A stretch of DNA of 64,000 bases from Mucilaginibacter lacusdianchii (GTDB lineage Bacteria; Bacteroidota; Bacteroidia; Sphingobacteriales; Sphingobacteriaceae), in the NCBI RefSeq assembly GCF_009770985.1, contig NZ_WSRW01000002.1:1240001-1304000 (forward strand), read 5' to 3'. Position numbers and translations under genes: made by a program. The notes beneath the pieces are model-generated. The model saw only the letters and a program-made list of their open reading frames with translations, had not been told where the DNA came from and did no database searches. How positions within the stretch are numbered: position 1 is the stretch's first letter; each line of letters starts with the position of its first letter. This document shows, in pieces, positions 1-9,287 of this stretch.

Positions 1-238
1 GCACTACCGACGAGGCATGATAAATCATCTGATCTAAAGTAATAGGCAGTGTGGTTTCATGCCCGGCCATTACGTTTGAGGCCGAATCGCCAACTAAAAT
101 TACATCAATACCGGCGTCGTCTACAATGGTAGCCATTGAATAGTCATAAGCGGTAAGCATGGCTATTTTTTCGCCTTTGGCTTTCATGGCCTGCAGGCTG
201 TGGGTGGTAACGCGTTTTATCTCTTTATTTACTGACAT
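1..238 (-). CDS. panB: 3-methyl-2-oxobutanoate hydroxymethyltransferase, N-terminal part (cut by window edge)
   Basis: Transfers a hydroxymethyl group from methylene-tetrahydrofolate to 2-oxoisovalerate to make ketopantoate, the first committed step of pantothenate and CoA synthesis. Only about 79 N-terminal residues are visible, of roughly 270 usual for the family. They start [19 protein letters not shown] and contain the family motifs [10 protein letters not shown] and [13 protein letters not shown], whose GDS aspartate is a Mg2+ ligand in characterised PanB proteins. The ATG at 236-238 is the only sensible start. The gene runs leftwards off the window and diverges from carA; a TACCTTTG -7 box lies about 108 bases upstream on its strand. 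Family identity is clear despite truncation. Confidence 0.9.
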   Translation of the reverse strand, partial: MSVNKEIKRVTTHSLQAMKAKGEKIAMLTAYDYSMATIVDDAGIDVILVGDSASNVMAGHETTLPITLDQMIYHASSVV

Positions 239-345
239 CTTTGTAGAATCAAGATTATATAGTCAAGAATCAAAATTGTTATTACATAAATCATAAAACA
301 GAATATTTACATTTCTGATTCTGTATTCTAATTCTAAAACCACCG

Positions 346-353
346 CAAAGGTA
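346..353 (-). promoter_or_regulatory. Bacteroidota -7 box for panB
   Basis: Read on the minus strand these bases are TACCTTTG, an exact match to the Bacteroidota TAnnTTTG -7 consensus. No convincing -33 TTG is seen. It would give a leader of about 100 bases before panB. Confidence 0.45.
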
Positions 354-409
354 GAAACAGATTTGTATAAATTATTGCGTTTTTACATTCAGTTAACTTA
401 AAATTATTG

Positions 410-417
410 TACATTTG
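410..417 (+). promoter_or_regulatory. Bacteroidota -7 box for carA
   Basis: TACATTTG matches TAnnTTTG exactly. Transcription would begin near 423, leaving about 100 bases before carA that are filled by a short open frame. It lies back to back with the panB -7 box, 57 bases apart. Confidence 0.5.
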
Positions 418-422
418 CGACC

Positions 423-527
423 GTGAATTCAGAAGCATTGTTACTTCTTTATACCCGCTGTTTTCACGGAGCTGCACCACAAGCCAACCGGCTCAATGTT
501 AATCCTTTTAATTTTATTGTAAGATGA
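423..527 (+). CDS. possible leaderless leader peptide upstream of carA
   Basis: A 34-codon open frame starts with GTG five bases after the TTTG of the -7 box, close to where transcription should begin, and ends with a TGA that overlaps the carA ATG as ATGA. The arrangement would allow a leaderless peptide to be translated and ribosomes to reinitiate on carA. The predicted peptide begins VNSEALLLLYTRCFHG and resembles nothing I recognise. An open frame of this length arises by chance fairly often, so this is a candidate only. Confidence 0.25.
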   Translation: MNSEALLLLYTRCFHGAAPQANRLNVNPFNFIVR

Positions 528-1630
528 CGAATTACACCAAGTTACCGGCTGTACTTTTACTGGCTGACGGCACTGTTTTTCATGGCAAAGCAGCCGGAAA
601 AATAGGTACAACCACCGGCGAAATTTGCTTTAACACCGGTATGACCGGCTATCAGGAAATTTTTACCGACCCTTCTTACTTCGGTCAGATCATGGTAACC
701 ACCAATGCACACATTGGTAACTATGGCATTAACAAAGAAGAAACGGAATCTGAAAAAATTCAGATTGCAGGGTTGGTTTGTAAAAACTACAACATTGCTT
801 ACAGCCGCAAACAAGCTGATGAATCTATTCAGGATTATTTTCAGGAGCAGAACATTACCTGTATCTCTGATATTGACACCCGCCAGTTGGTACGCCACAT
901 TCGCGACAAAGGTGCCATGAACGCCATCATTTCATCAGAAATTCTGGACATTGAAGAACTGAAAAAGAAACTGTCCGAAGTACCTTCTATGGACGGCCTG
1001 GAGCTTTCATCACAGGTATCAACTAATGAAACCTACACCTTTGGTAACGAGAATGCTCCTTACCGTGTAGCGGTACTGGATTTAGGTGTAAAGAAAAACA
1101 TCCTGCGCAATTTTTCTGACCGTGATGTTTATGCAAAAGTATACCCGGCCAAAACTTCATTCGAAGAAATGGAAAAAGATTTTCAGCCTAACGGCTACTT
1201 CATTTCCAATGGCCCTGGTGATCCGTCGGCTATGCCTTACGCTATTGATACGGTAAAAAAAGTACTGGAAGCTGATAAGCCAATGTTTGGTATCTGTTTA
1301 GGCCATCAATTACTAGCACTGGCCAACGGTATTCCAACCAAAAAAATGTTTAATGGTCACCGTGGCTTAAACCATCCGGTTAAAAATATTATTAAAGACC
1401 ACTGCGAGGTAACTTCACAAAACCACGGTTTTGGTGTGGTGCAAGATGCGGTTCGTGCATCTGATAAAGTAGAGGTTACCCACGTAAACCTGAACGACCA
1501 ATCGATTGAAGGTATCCGTGTTAAAGATAAAAAAGCATTTTCGGTACAATACCACCCAGAATCGTCACCAGGCCCGCATGATAGCCGTTATTTATTTGAC
1601 GACTTTGTGGATTTGATGAAAGATAAATAA
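524..1630 (+). CDS. carA: carbamoyl-phosphate synthase, small (glutaminase) subunit
   Basis: Hydrolyses glutamine and passes ammonia to the CarB subunit, which makes carbamoyl phosphate for pyrimidine and arginine synthesis. The 368 residues match the family length. The N-terminal CPSase small-chain domain holds TGMTGYQEIFTDPSY (about 38-52). The C-terminal class I glutamine amidotransferase domain has the nucleophile Cys258 in GICLGHQ and the His344/Glu346 pair in VQYHPES. No carB follows: the next gene is convergent and unrelated, so the large subunit must be encoded elsewhere. The start at MTNYTKLPAV fits the family N-terminus and overlaps the stop of the possible leader peptide. A strong hairpin follows the stop. 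Confidence 0.96.
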   Translation: MTNYTKLPAVLLLADGTVFHGKAAGKIGTTTGEICFNTGMTGYQEIFTDPSYFGQIMVTTNAHIGNYGINKEETESEKIQIAGLVCKNYNIAYSRKQADESIQDYFQEQNITCISDIDTRQLVRHIRDKGAMNAIISSEILDIEELKKKLSEVPSMDGLELSSQVSTNETYTFGNENAPYRVAVLDLGVKKNILRNFSDRDVYAKVYPAKTSFEEMEKDFQPNGYFISNGPGDPSAMPYAIDTVKKVLEADKPMFGICLGHQLLALANGIPTKKMFNGHRGLNHPVKNIIKDHCEVTSQNHGFGVVQDAVRASDKVEVTHVNLNDQSIEGIRVKDKKAFSVQYHPESSPGPHDSRYLFDDFVDLMKDK

Positions 1631-1631
1631 T

Positions 1632-1664
1632 AAAAAAGGGTTTAGCATTTGCTAACCCTTTTTT
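1632..1664. terminator. bidirectional intrinsic terminator between carA and a convergent lipoprotein gene
   Basis: GGGTTTAGCA pairs with TGCTAACCC (one bulged T), flanked by six A on the left and six T on the right, so it can terminate transcription from both converging genes. Confidence 0.8.
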
Positions 1665-1680
1665 GTTGAAAGAAGATCAC

Positions 1681-2451
1681 TTAATCTTCTATATCATGCG
1701 GTTGCAATAGCAATGCCGAACAAACACCGGCCAGCAACAAGCGCTCGGCCGGAGCCTGGGTTTTAAAGTACACAGCGCCTTTATCAATTAATGATACCGC
1801 CGCTACAGGCTGATTATCTTGATTGAAAATTTCGTAACCAGATACATCGAAAGTGCTTGCCTGATGGCTGCCATTGCTGCCTTTGATTTTGGTGACAGGC
1901 ACAAAATAGTAATAGTCCTGATCGGTTTGATACAGCGTACCAGCATGGCGTTGGTTTGTATAATGTGCGTTATTATCTAAAGTAAGTTGCCAGGGCAAAT
2001 CACTTTCATCATCCGGGTTGGTGATGATGATATAGAGATTGTTTTTCAATATATCTGACGATGTAAACTTGGATGAGGCGCTACGCCCCTTTGTCCATGT
2101 TCTGTCGGTTTTAGCAACATTTATAGCGCTGCTTATAGTAAGCGCCCGCCCTGCAGTATCCTGAATGGTGAACGAATATGCCTGATGCCGTTTGATAAAA
2201 TCAGCAGTGATATTGGAAAAATCGTAATACCTGCTTACTGCCTTTGTAGTAGTCCACGAGCGTTTAATTTTATCGGTAGCAAACTCGCCAAACTTTAGTT
2301 TCTGGTTAAAGGTGAAGCCTTGGCGGCCTTGCACTACATATTCCGGCTGACTGTTCCAATTCTGCTCACGCAAGGCCAGCTTTGCACTATTACAACCCGC
2401 TAATACAAATGGTAATAAAACAACAAGTAAATATTTGAATATTAATTTCAT
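1681..2451 (-). CDS. hypothetical lipoprotein
   Basis: A 256-residue exported lipoprotein of unknown function. The start chosen is MKLIFKYLLVVLLPFVLAGC, which gives a short positively charged N-region, a hydrophobic core and a lipobox LAGC with Cys20 as the lipidated residue; a longer open frame extends 14 codons upstream but would spoil the signal peptide. The mature part has no motif I can name; it is rich in Tyr, Thr and Ser and contains a segment of alternating polar/hydrophobic residues compatible with beta structure. It converges on carA and shares the hairpin terminator between them. Confidence 0.75.
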   Translation of the reverse strand: MKLIFKYLLVVLLPFVLAGCNSAKLALREQNWNSQPEYVVQGRQGFTFNQKLKFGEFATDKIKRSWTTTKAVSRYYDFSNITADFIKRHQAYSFTIQDTAGRALTISSAINVAKTDRTWTKGRSASSKFTSSDILKNNLYIIITNPDDESDLPWQLTLDNNAHYTNQRHAGTLYQTDQDYYYFVPVTKIKGSNGSHQASTFDVSGYEIFNQDNQPVAAVSLIDKGAVYFKTQAPAERLLLAGVCSALLLQPHDIED

Positions 2452-2680
2452 GATAACAAGTAAAGGTTTGGTATCAGGCAGACTATCAATCACCTGATTG
2501 GTTTAATTTACATTACAAACAACTTGAATTTATTGAAATATTCGTCGATAGAAATTACCTTTTCATCTTAACTCATTGTTAAAGCCAATACAAAGCATTA
2601 GATTTGGTAAAAGATTTACGATTTGGCTTAACTTTAGTATTTTTTCGGCGTACAAGGTATCATCACCTTATCTTACACCT

Positions 2681-3094
2681 ATGGCAAAATATCTTACTTT
2701 ACTTCTTCTGGTGCTTACTATAGCGTCCTGCAAAAAAGCAGAGATGCAGGAGGTAGAGTCTGCCAATGGTAACGTAAAATTACTGCAAGCCAATATTGCC
2801 AGTGTAAATGGGCCTCTCACCGCAAAGGCTAATGATTCTGTTGCCTTTACGGTATCCTGGCCGCACACCGGCGAACACCATGCCTTTAACAGCTTCAAAA
2901 CAGATACGGTTAATCCATATACTTTCAATATTAAACTGTTTGTAGATGCCAGTAGCTGTGCCAATTGTGCGCCCGATACATCATCACACTCATCGGTTTA
3001 TACTTTTAAACCAGCCAAAAAGGGCAATTACTTTCTAAAGTTTTACGGCAAAGACACTACCAAAGCTATTGCCGATACTATAAAAGTACACTAG
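2681..3094 (+). CDS. small hypothetical lipoprotein
   Basis: Encodes 137 residues. MAKYLTLLLLVLTIASCKK is a typical Bacteroidota lipoprotein signal with Cys17 after the lipobox IAS. The start is set here because the open frame continues 35 codons upstream through sequence with no signal-peptide character. The mature protein has a paired-cysteine stretch CANC near residues 89-92 and a predominantly beta-type composition ending in a segment like an immunoglobulin-fold strand (KKGNYFLKFYGKD). Function unknown; exposure at the cell envelope is inferred from the lipobox. Confidence 0.75.
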   Translation: MAKYLTLLLLVLTIASCKKAEMQEVESANGNVKLLQANIASVNGPLTAKANDSVAFTVSWPHTGEHHAFNSFKTDTVNPYTFNIKLFVDASSCANCAPDTSSHSSVYTFKPAKKGNYFLKFYGKDTTKAIADTIKVH

Positions 3095-3190
3095 TTAAAT
3101 TTCACCTGTTTTATTTATTTCACAACCTGCTTTTGTGAAGCACGTTATCTGGCTGCGTTTTTGTTTATTCTATTATAAACATCTAAAGCC

Positions 3191-3403
3191 ATGAAAAAAG
3201 GAGATACCGTCCACTGGAATTGGGAGAAATCAGAAGCCGAGGGCAAGATTGAAGCCAAACACGACAAACCCGTAAAAAAGACAATTAAAGGCAGCACCGT
3301 GAAACGTAACGCCAGCAAAGACGAGCCAGCTTATGAAATTAAGCAAGCTAACGGTTCAAAAGTAATCAAATCAGAAAGCGAATTAAAAAAGGGTAAGAAG
3401 TAA
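3191..3403 (+). CDS. DUF2945 (TUDOR-like, hypervirulence-associated) small protein
   Basis: A 70-residue, very basic, lysine-rich cytoplasmic protein. The opening KKGDTVHWNWEKSEAEGKIE followed by KPVKKTIKGSTVKRNASKDE and a closing KVIKSESELKK match the DUF2945 family, annotated as a hypervirulence-associated TUDOR domain: a small beta-barrel with a GDxVxW start. Members are short stand-alone proteins in soil bacteria; the molecular role is not established. It stands alone between a lipoprotein gene and an ABC-transporter scar. The single ATG at 3191 gives the expected length. Confidence 0.75.
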   Translation: MKKGDTVHWNWEKSEAEGKIEAKHDKPVKKTIKGSTVKRNASKDEPAYEIKQANGSKVIKSESELKKGKK

Positions 3404-3505
3404 GCCTCGCTTTTTAAGAAGCACTTTTCCGCCGTTCGCCCTGCGTTTTCGTCCATTTACCGAAAATGTATACGAATAAGAGTTGCGTTGTTGTATTTTT
3501 AAAGC

Positions 3506-3716
3506 ATGACAACGCAACCTATCATAAAAGTAAACAACCTATATAAGCAATACGGCGATTTTAAAGCCGTAAGCGGCATCAGCTTTGATGTTTATGAAGG
3601 CGAATATTTTCTGGCCTATACGGGGCTTAAGCGATGTGACTCACCAGTTATTAATTTTGTTAGCGTGGGGAATTGCCATTTATGCGGTAGCCATAAAAAC
3701 TTTTAAATGGGAGTGA
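3506..3716 (+). pseudogene. ABC transporter deletion remnant: ATPase N-terminus joined to permease C-terminus
   Basis: The first 34 codons encode an ABC ATPase N-terminus (IIKVNNLYKQYGDFKAVSG then FDVYEGE), which in a complete gene would run straight into the Walker A loop. Instead, downstream bases in a different frame encode the end of an ABC-2-type permease, GLSDVTHQLLILLAWG then IAIYAVAIKTFKWE with a TGA at 3714-3716. The ATPase frame ends out of phase at 3704-3706. Walker A, signature and Walker B motifs and nearly all permease helices are gone, so an internal deletion of perhaps 1.5-2 kb fused the two ends of a two-gene operon. The 66-residue open product has no plausible function. Confidence 0.8.
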
Positions 3717-3745
3717 TCATGTTAATATAAACTGCTTTAAAATTA

Positions 3746-3753
3746 TATTTTTG
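3746..3753 (+). promoter_or_regulatory. Bacteroidota -7 box for the DUF2490-type gene
   Basis: TATTTTTG fits TAnnTTTG and lies 24 bases before the ATG at 3778. Confidence 0.45.
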
Positions 3754-3777
3754 CGCCTTTGTTAACAATAAATTAAC

Positions 3778-4470
3778 ATGGGCGTTTTTCTTCGTGGCAG
3801 TCTGTTGATTGTAATTTTAGGCATTTATACTTTATCGGCTAGCGCCCAGTATAAAGGATTGGGAGGATGGAATATTATCACCATTAATTTGCCTGGCAAC
3901 ACCCAACACCGTTGGGGCGGTTATTTTGAAGCTCAAGATCGTAACTACGGTATTACTACACAGTTTTATTATTATGAGGTCAAAGCAGGCGTAAGTTATA
4001 ATTTTGACAACAACAGCTCGGCATTGCTGGGTACTGGCCGGTATACTACTTATGGTTATGACGAGTTGGATGAAGGTCCACAGGTTACGGAAACCCGTTT
4101 GTGGGAACAGTTTAACCTAACCCAATACATCAGCCGTATTAAACTGGATCATCGCTACCGGGTAGAACAGCGCTGGCTGAGCACTGGTTACCGCAACCGT
4201 TTCAGGTACCGGCTTACCGCCACCGTTCCATTTAACTACCCAAAAATGCAAAAAGGCGCTGTTTTTTTTAGTGGCTTCGGCGAAGCTTTTTTAACCAATA
4301 AAGAACCACATTTTGAACGCAGCCGCTTTGCAGGATCGCTGGGCTATCAATTTACCAAAGCGTTTAATTTACAGGCTGGTATTATTAATCAGTACAACTA
4401 TGCTATTACTAATGATAACAGCAAAAACTATCTGATTTTAACGGCAACCTATAATATTCTGCGCAAATAA
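3778..4470 (+). CDS. DUF2490-type outer-membrane protein
   Basis: A 230-residue secreted protein. Residues 1-23 form a signal peptide ending SASAQ, the usual Bacteroidota signal peptidase I site. The rest is beta-strand-rich with alternating aromatic residues (RWGGYFEAQDRNYG, YYYEVKAGVSYNF, YRVEQRWLS, FRYRLTATVPF) and ends ...YLILTATYNILRK, the profile of an outer-membrane barrel. The arrangement matches DUF2490, a family with no assigned substrate. It follows the ABC remnant by about 60 bases but has its own -7 box, so it survived that deletion as an independent unit. Confidence 0.75.
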   Translation: MGVFLRGSLLIVILGIYTLSASAQYKGLGGWNIITINLPGNTQHRWGGYFEAQDRNYGITTQFYYYEVKAGVSYNFDNNSSALLGTGRYTTYGYDELDEGPQVTETRLWEQFNLTQYISRIKLDHRYRVEQRWLSTGYRNRFRYRLTATVPFNYPKMQKGAVFFSGFGEAFLTNKEPHFERSRFAGSLGYQFTKAFNLQAGIINQYNYAITNDNSKNYLILTATYNILRK

Positions 4471-4595
4471 CAACCATTTTCCAATTTCTTAAAACAAAAA
4501 CGCAGTTCTTGCTGTACAAAAAACACTAAGCTTAACAACTTAGAATTTCTATTTTAACAATTTGCCCTTATCTTAGCGCGCAAATAATTGTATAA

Positions 4596-5924
<1,329 letters not shown>

Positions 5925-5950
5925 TTTATACTACGCAAGTACGTAAATAT

Positions 5951-5980
5951 AAAAGCCGGCTTTAATGAGCCGGCTTTTTT
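5951..5980. terminator. bidirectional terminator shared by eno and the convergent gene
   Basis: AAAAGCCGGCT, loop TTAATG, AGCCGGCTTTT with a T tract. The stem overlaps the last codons and stop of the minus-strand gene, so the KKPAH C-terminus is encoded inside the hairpin. Confidence 0.85.
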
Positions 5981-6891
5981 GTTGATGAACGTTTCTTTTT
6001 TGTATCTGCAGGTGTAATATGCAAAGTTGGCACGGGCGTAGCTATCACATCCTGTTTAAGCTCCTCTTCCTTGCTCTTAAAGTACGCCGTTGCGGTGTTT
6101 AGTTTCAAATTACTTTCAAAGTGCTGCGTAGGTTTAAGCCGGTAATAGGTTTGATAAACGCCGTTTTGTAACTGGTCCAAACTATCGGGCACTGCAGTGC
6201 TCTTTTTTAATTCCGCAAGTTGACGTTCGTAACTGTCGGGCAGCGGTGATTTATGCCCGGTGGCTTGCTGGTTGCCATCAGCATTAATTAAATACAGCAC
6301 TCCATCTTTCAGTACTGCCTGGCTCTCGAATAGCTGCTGATTGGGCGCGGGATTGTAGTACAACAACGCTGCGTTATAGCCGGGCGCTAAGTTATATTGA
6401 TAAATCTCGTGCCTGCCTTCTGCTATTTGCCTGCTAATAAAAATACTTCCCAACTTATTTGCAGGCACTTGCAACGTGCTTGAACGGGTAAATATGTTTT
6501 CGCCTGGCAAATGCAGGTACTTTAAACTGTCGGCATTGAATTTATTCAGCACGCGAAAAGCAACGGTTGTGTTCATGCCAAAGTTGCGGAAAATGAATTC
6601 ATTTTCATTTGCACCTGCTTTACGCTGGTAAACCAAAAAGGGGTCACTTTGCGGCGGTGTATCCTGCTTCAAATAAATACCATCTCCTTTGCGCTCCCAT
6701 TTCCCAATAATTACCTGATCTACCGCACCATAACTCATGGCTATAACAAAATTGTGTTGCGGCATGATATACAACTGCAAAGCCAGCTCATGTTTGGAAC
6801 CATTGTAAGATCCGACATAATCGTTTTCCTGAGCAAATGTGTTAATACAAGCTGTTAACATAGAAAGTAGAAGCAAGTTTAAATATCTCAT
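5962..6891 (-). CDS. hypothetical secreted protein
   Basis: A 309-residue protein with signal peptide MRYLNLLLLSMLTACINTFA followed by QEND; a cysteine (TAC) within the signal could suggest a lipobox but the AFAQ-type cleavage looks better. The body has no domain I recognise: an N-terminal part with YVGSYNGSKHELALQLYIMP resembling lipocalin-like or secreted beta-sandwich proteins, then a region of mixed charge, and a very basic tail KKKRSSTKKPAH. It converges on eno and its stop lies within the shared terminator. Periplasmic location is inferred from the signal; function unknown. Confidence 0.7.
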   Translation of the reverse strand: MRYLNLLLLSMLTACINTFAQENDYVGSYNGSKHELALQLYIMPQHNFVIAMSYGAVDQVIIGKWERKGDGIYLKQDTPPQSDPFLVYQRKAGANENEFIFRNFGMNTTVAFRVLNKFNADSLKYLHLPGENIFTRSSTLQVPANKLGSIFISRQIAEGRHEIYQYNLAPGYNAALLYYNPAPNQQLFESQAVLKDGVLYLINADGNQQATGHKSPLPDSYERQLAELKKSTAVPDSLDQLQNGVYQTYYRLKPTQHFESNLKLNTATAYFKSKEEELKQDVIATPVPTLHITPADTKKKRSSTKKPAH

Positions 6892-7028
6892 ACAATTTTA
6901 CAAGCAGTAACCGGTTCCCGGCTAAATGCATTTGGGTTGATGCAAATAACGGGCATTCCTATTAAAGGTTTATGCTAGGGCTTCGCACCCTGTCTAATAT
7001 TCAAAATAAATATCCCAACAATTAATCG

Positions 7029-7036
7029 TATCTTTG
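7029..7036 (+). promoter_or_regulatory. Bacteroidota -7 box for the DEAD-box helicase
   Basis: TATCTTTG is an exact TAnnTTTG match. It implies an untranslated leader of about 83 bases before the helicase ATG, long for this window and a place where cold-inducible control could act (inference). Confidence 0.5.
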
Positions 7037-7124
7037 CCTTAGTGCACTGATTATATACCAGTTGCCCAGCTAAACCCCTCATAATACTGTACAAATCAGT
7101 ACGGGAACATACATAAATTAATAA

Positions 7125-8426
7125 ATGTTATTTCAAGATTTAAATTTAATTGAGCCTATCCTGAAGGCTTTGAAAACTGAAGGATATACTCAGCCAACCC
7201 CTATACAGGAGCAATCCATTCCTATTATTTTACAACGCAAAGACCTTTTGGGCTGTGCGCAAACCGGTACCGGTAAAACGGCTGCCTTTTCTATTCCTTT
7301 GTTGCAGCTTTTACACCAGGAGCGTACAAATCATAAGGAGCAAAAAACTATTAAGGCCCTTATATTAACCCCTACTCGCGAACTGGCAATCCAAATAGAT
7401 GAGAGCTTGGCTGCTTACGGCCGCCACACCGGCTTAAAGCATTTGGTAATTTTTGGCGGTGTATCGCAAAACCCGCAAACCGATGCTTTAAGAAGAGGCG
7501 TTGATATACTGGTAGCTACGCCAGGCCGCTTGCTGGATTTGGTAAACCAACGATTCGTTCATCTGGATCATATCAAATTTTTAATACTGGACGAGGCCGA
7601 CCGGATGCTGGATATGGGTTTTGTGCATGATGTAAAAAAGATTATTGCCAAAGTACCGGCCAAACGCCAAACCTTATTTTTTTCGGCCACGATGCCACCC
7701 GAAATTCAGCAACTGGCCAATACCATATTAAACAAGCCAGAAAAGGTAGAAGTTACACCAGTATCATCTACTGCTGATACCATACAGCAAGAAGTATTCT
7801 TTGTTGAGAAAGGCGACAAAAAAGCTTTACTCAATCACATTCTGAAAGATAAAAGCATTGAAACCGCGCTGGTATTTACCCGCACCAAGCATGGTGCCGA
7901 TAAGGTGGTAAAAGATTTGAGTCGTGCTGGTATTACGGCCGAGGCCATTCATGGCAACAAATCGCAAAATGCTCGTCAGCGTGCGTTAACTAACTTTAAA
8001 AACCGCACTACCCGCATACTAGTAGCTACCGATATTGCTGCCCGCGGTATAGATGTGGATGATCTGACACACGTAATTAATTTCGAGTTGCCTAACGTGC
8101 CCGAAACGTATGTGCACCGTATTGGCCGTACCGGTCGTGCCGGCGCCAGCGGTATAGCGTTATCTTTTTGCGATCATGAAGAAAAAGAATTTCTAAAAGA
8201 TATTCATAAACTGATTGCCAAAACTATTCCGGTTAACGAAGAGCATCCTTACCCTATGCGCAAGCTAACGGATGTTGAACGTATAAAAGAGGAATTAAAG
8301 GGCAAGCCAGCACAACAACACAGGCGCCCTTCGTCATCCAACCAACGTAACGGTGGTGGTAATCGCAGGTTTGGCAACAGTCGTAAACCGACAGGTAAAG
8401 GTTCTTCAGCTGGCGCTAAAAATTAA
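7125..8426 (+). CDS. DEAD-box RNA helicase, RhlE-like
   Basis: ATP-dependent RNA helicase of 433 residues acting on structured RNA, likely in ribosome assembly, RNA decay or cold adaptation. Helicase motifs run in order: Q motif ([12 protein letters not shown], about 21-32), motif I AQTGTGKT (45-52), PTREL (83-87), TPGRLLDL (132-139), DEAD (156-159), SAT, then in the second RecA domain RGIDVDD and [10 protein letters not shown]. The C-terminus is a basic, Gly/Arg/Asn-rich tail ([20 protein letters not shown]), typical of RhlE-type RNA-binding extensions. The FtsB-like gene follows 31 bases later on the same strand. Confidence 0.93.
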   Translation: MLFQDLNLIEPILKALKTEGYTQPTPIQEQSIPIILQRKDLLGCAQTGTGKTAAFSIPLLQLLHQERTNHKEQKTIKALILTPTRELAIQIDESLAAYGRHTGLKHLVIFGGVSQNPQTDALRRGVDILVATPGRLLDLVNQRFVHLDHIKFLILDEADRMLDMGFVHDVKKIIAKVPAKRQTLFFSATMPPEIQQLANTILNKPEKVEVTPVSSTADTIQQEVFFVEKGDKKALLNHILKDKSIETALVFTRTKHGADKVVKDLSRAGITAEAIHGNKSQNARQRALTNFKNRTTRILVATDIAARGIDVDDLTHVINFELPNVPETYVHRIGRTGRAGASGIALSFCDHEEKEFLKDIHKLIAKTIPVNEEHPYPMRKLTDVERIKEELKGKPAQQHRRPSSSNQRNGGGNRRFGNSRKPTGKGSSAGAKN

Positions 8427-8457
8427 TTTGGGAGTTAAATTTAATCCGTTTAAATTT

Positions 8458-8787
8458 ATGATGAAATATTTAACGCCTGACGGAATGAAACGCGTGTTTG
8501 ACTTACTCAAAAACAAGTTTTTTTTGGTAACAATCGCTTTTGTAGTGTGGATGCTGTTTTTTGATAAAAACGATTTGTATTCACAATATGAGTACAAGCA
8601 GCAACTCAATAAACTAGAACAGGAGCGCGACTTTTATCAGAAAGAAACTGCCCAGGTAACCAAAGACCTCGACGAGTTAAACTCCAACCCACAAAAGCTG
8701 GAAAAATTTGCCCGCGAAAAATACCTCATGAAAAAGCCTGATGAAGACGTTTTTGTGATTGTAAAAGAGAAAAAGAAAGAGGATTAG
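8458..8787 (+). CDS. FtsB/DivIC-like septum formation protein
   Basis: A 109-residue bitopic inner-membrane protein of the divisome, expected to bridge FtsQ/DivIB- and FtsL-type partners. It has a short cytoplasmic N-terminus, one membrane helix (FFLVTIAFVVWMLFF, about 20-34), a charged coiled coil (YEYKQQLNKLEQERDFYQKE onwards), and the characteristic DivIC segment LNSNPQKLEKFAREKYLMKK followed by DEDVFVI. The ATG at 8458 (or the adjacent 8461) is preferred; the frame continues upstream into the helicase gene with no matching sequence. The stop codon lies inside a 12-bp hairpin. Confidence 0.88.
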   Translation: MMKYLTPDGMKRVFDLLKNKFFLVTIAFVVWMLFFDKNDLYSQYEYKQQLNKLEQERDFYQKETAQVTKDLDELNSNPQKLEKFAREKYLMKKPDEDVFVIVKEKKKED

Positions 8788-8799
8788 TCCTCTTTCTTT
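8772..8799 (+). terminator. hairpin at the end of the FtsB-like gene
   Basis: AAAGAAAGAGGA, loop TTAG, TCCTCTTTCTTT: a perfect 12-bp stem that embeds the TAG stop, followed by a T-rich stretch. Confidence 0.6.
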
Positions 8800-8889
8800 G
8801 TTTAGAACGACTTCTTCTATTGTTTGAACTTTAACTTCCTTTAGTGTTTCATTAGGATATGTAAAGTAATTTAACCACGGCCTGTGGAT

Positions 8890-8924
8890 GTTACTTTTTC
8901 TTTTACCGCAAAAGAAAAAGTAAC
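8890..8924. repeat. palindromic element with 15-bp arms
   Basis: GTTACTTTTTCTTTT and AAAAGAAAAAGTAAC are perfect inverted arms around ACCGC. Poly-T/poly-A palindromes of this type recur between genes in Bacteroidota (recalled, not searched). It lies 66 bases downstream of the FtsB-like stop codon's hairpin region and could act as a DNA or RNA hairpin. Confidence 0.6.
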
Positions 8925-9084
8925 CAAAAAGAAAGCTCTCGGCCGCACCTTCTTTCTACTCAGAATAGTACCAGTACTTAAGTCAGTAGCTACCGAAAGA
9001 AGCTGAATGCCGATTTTTTCTTGTTTGGCTCGTTCTGGTAGTGCTTTACGTTAAATGAAAAAAACATTATAAAAAAGAAAAAAA

Positions 9085-9235
9085 GCGCAGAGGCTCGCTA
9101 TCGCGCCCGGGCCGGCGGCTGCCTGCGGCGTTGGGTAGGGCTCGCGAGAGCTAGGCCTTTTTGGATACTTTTGTGGCTATGACAAAAGTATCTAGCCCCT
9201 GCGGCAATGAGCAGACGAAGTAAGTTCAATGGCAC
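9085..9235. repeat. structured dispersed repeat, copy A
   Basis: Shares long blocks with 13376-13524: the left block GCGCAGAGGCyCGCTrTyGC followed by GCCCGGGCC, and the right block GCTAGGCC...TTTTGTGGCTATGACAAAAG...CTGCGGCAATGAGCAGACGA. Two helices can form: GCTATCGCG (9097-9105) with CGCGAGAGC (9143-9151), and ATACTTTTGT (9165-9174) with ACAAAAGTAT (9182-9191). Both helices differ from copy B by paired changes. Confidence 0.75.
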
Positions 9236-9287
9236 CAAAAAATATTAAGAAACGCACTAATCAAGCTCCAAACGCACAAACACTCAC

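Larger units (their letters stand above)
8800..9287. other. 488-base gap without genes, filled by repeats
   Basis: No credible coding frame on either strand. It holds a 15-bp perfect inverted repeat (8890-8924), an A-rich stretch (about 9055-9085), and one copy of a structured dispersed repeat (9085-9235) whose second copy is at 13376-13524. Confidence 0.7.

Noticed and set aside
3506..3706. A real short ABC protein
   Set aside because: It has no Walker or signature motif and changes to permease sequence in another frame part way through.
8999..9080. Possible coding frame in the A-rich tract before repeat copy A
   Set aside because: Stops in every frame and lacks a start with any downstream protein-like sequence.
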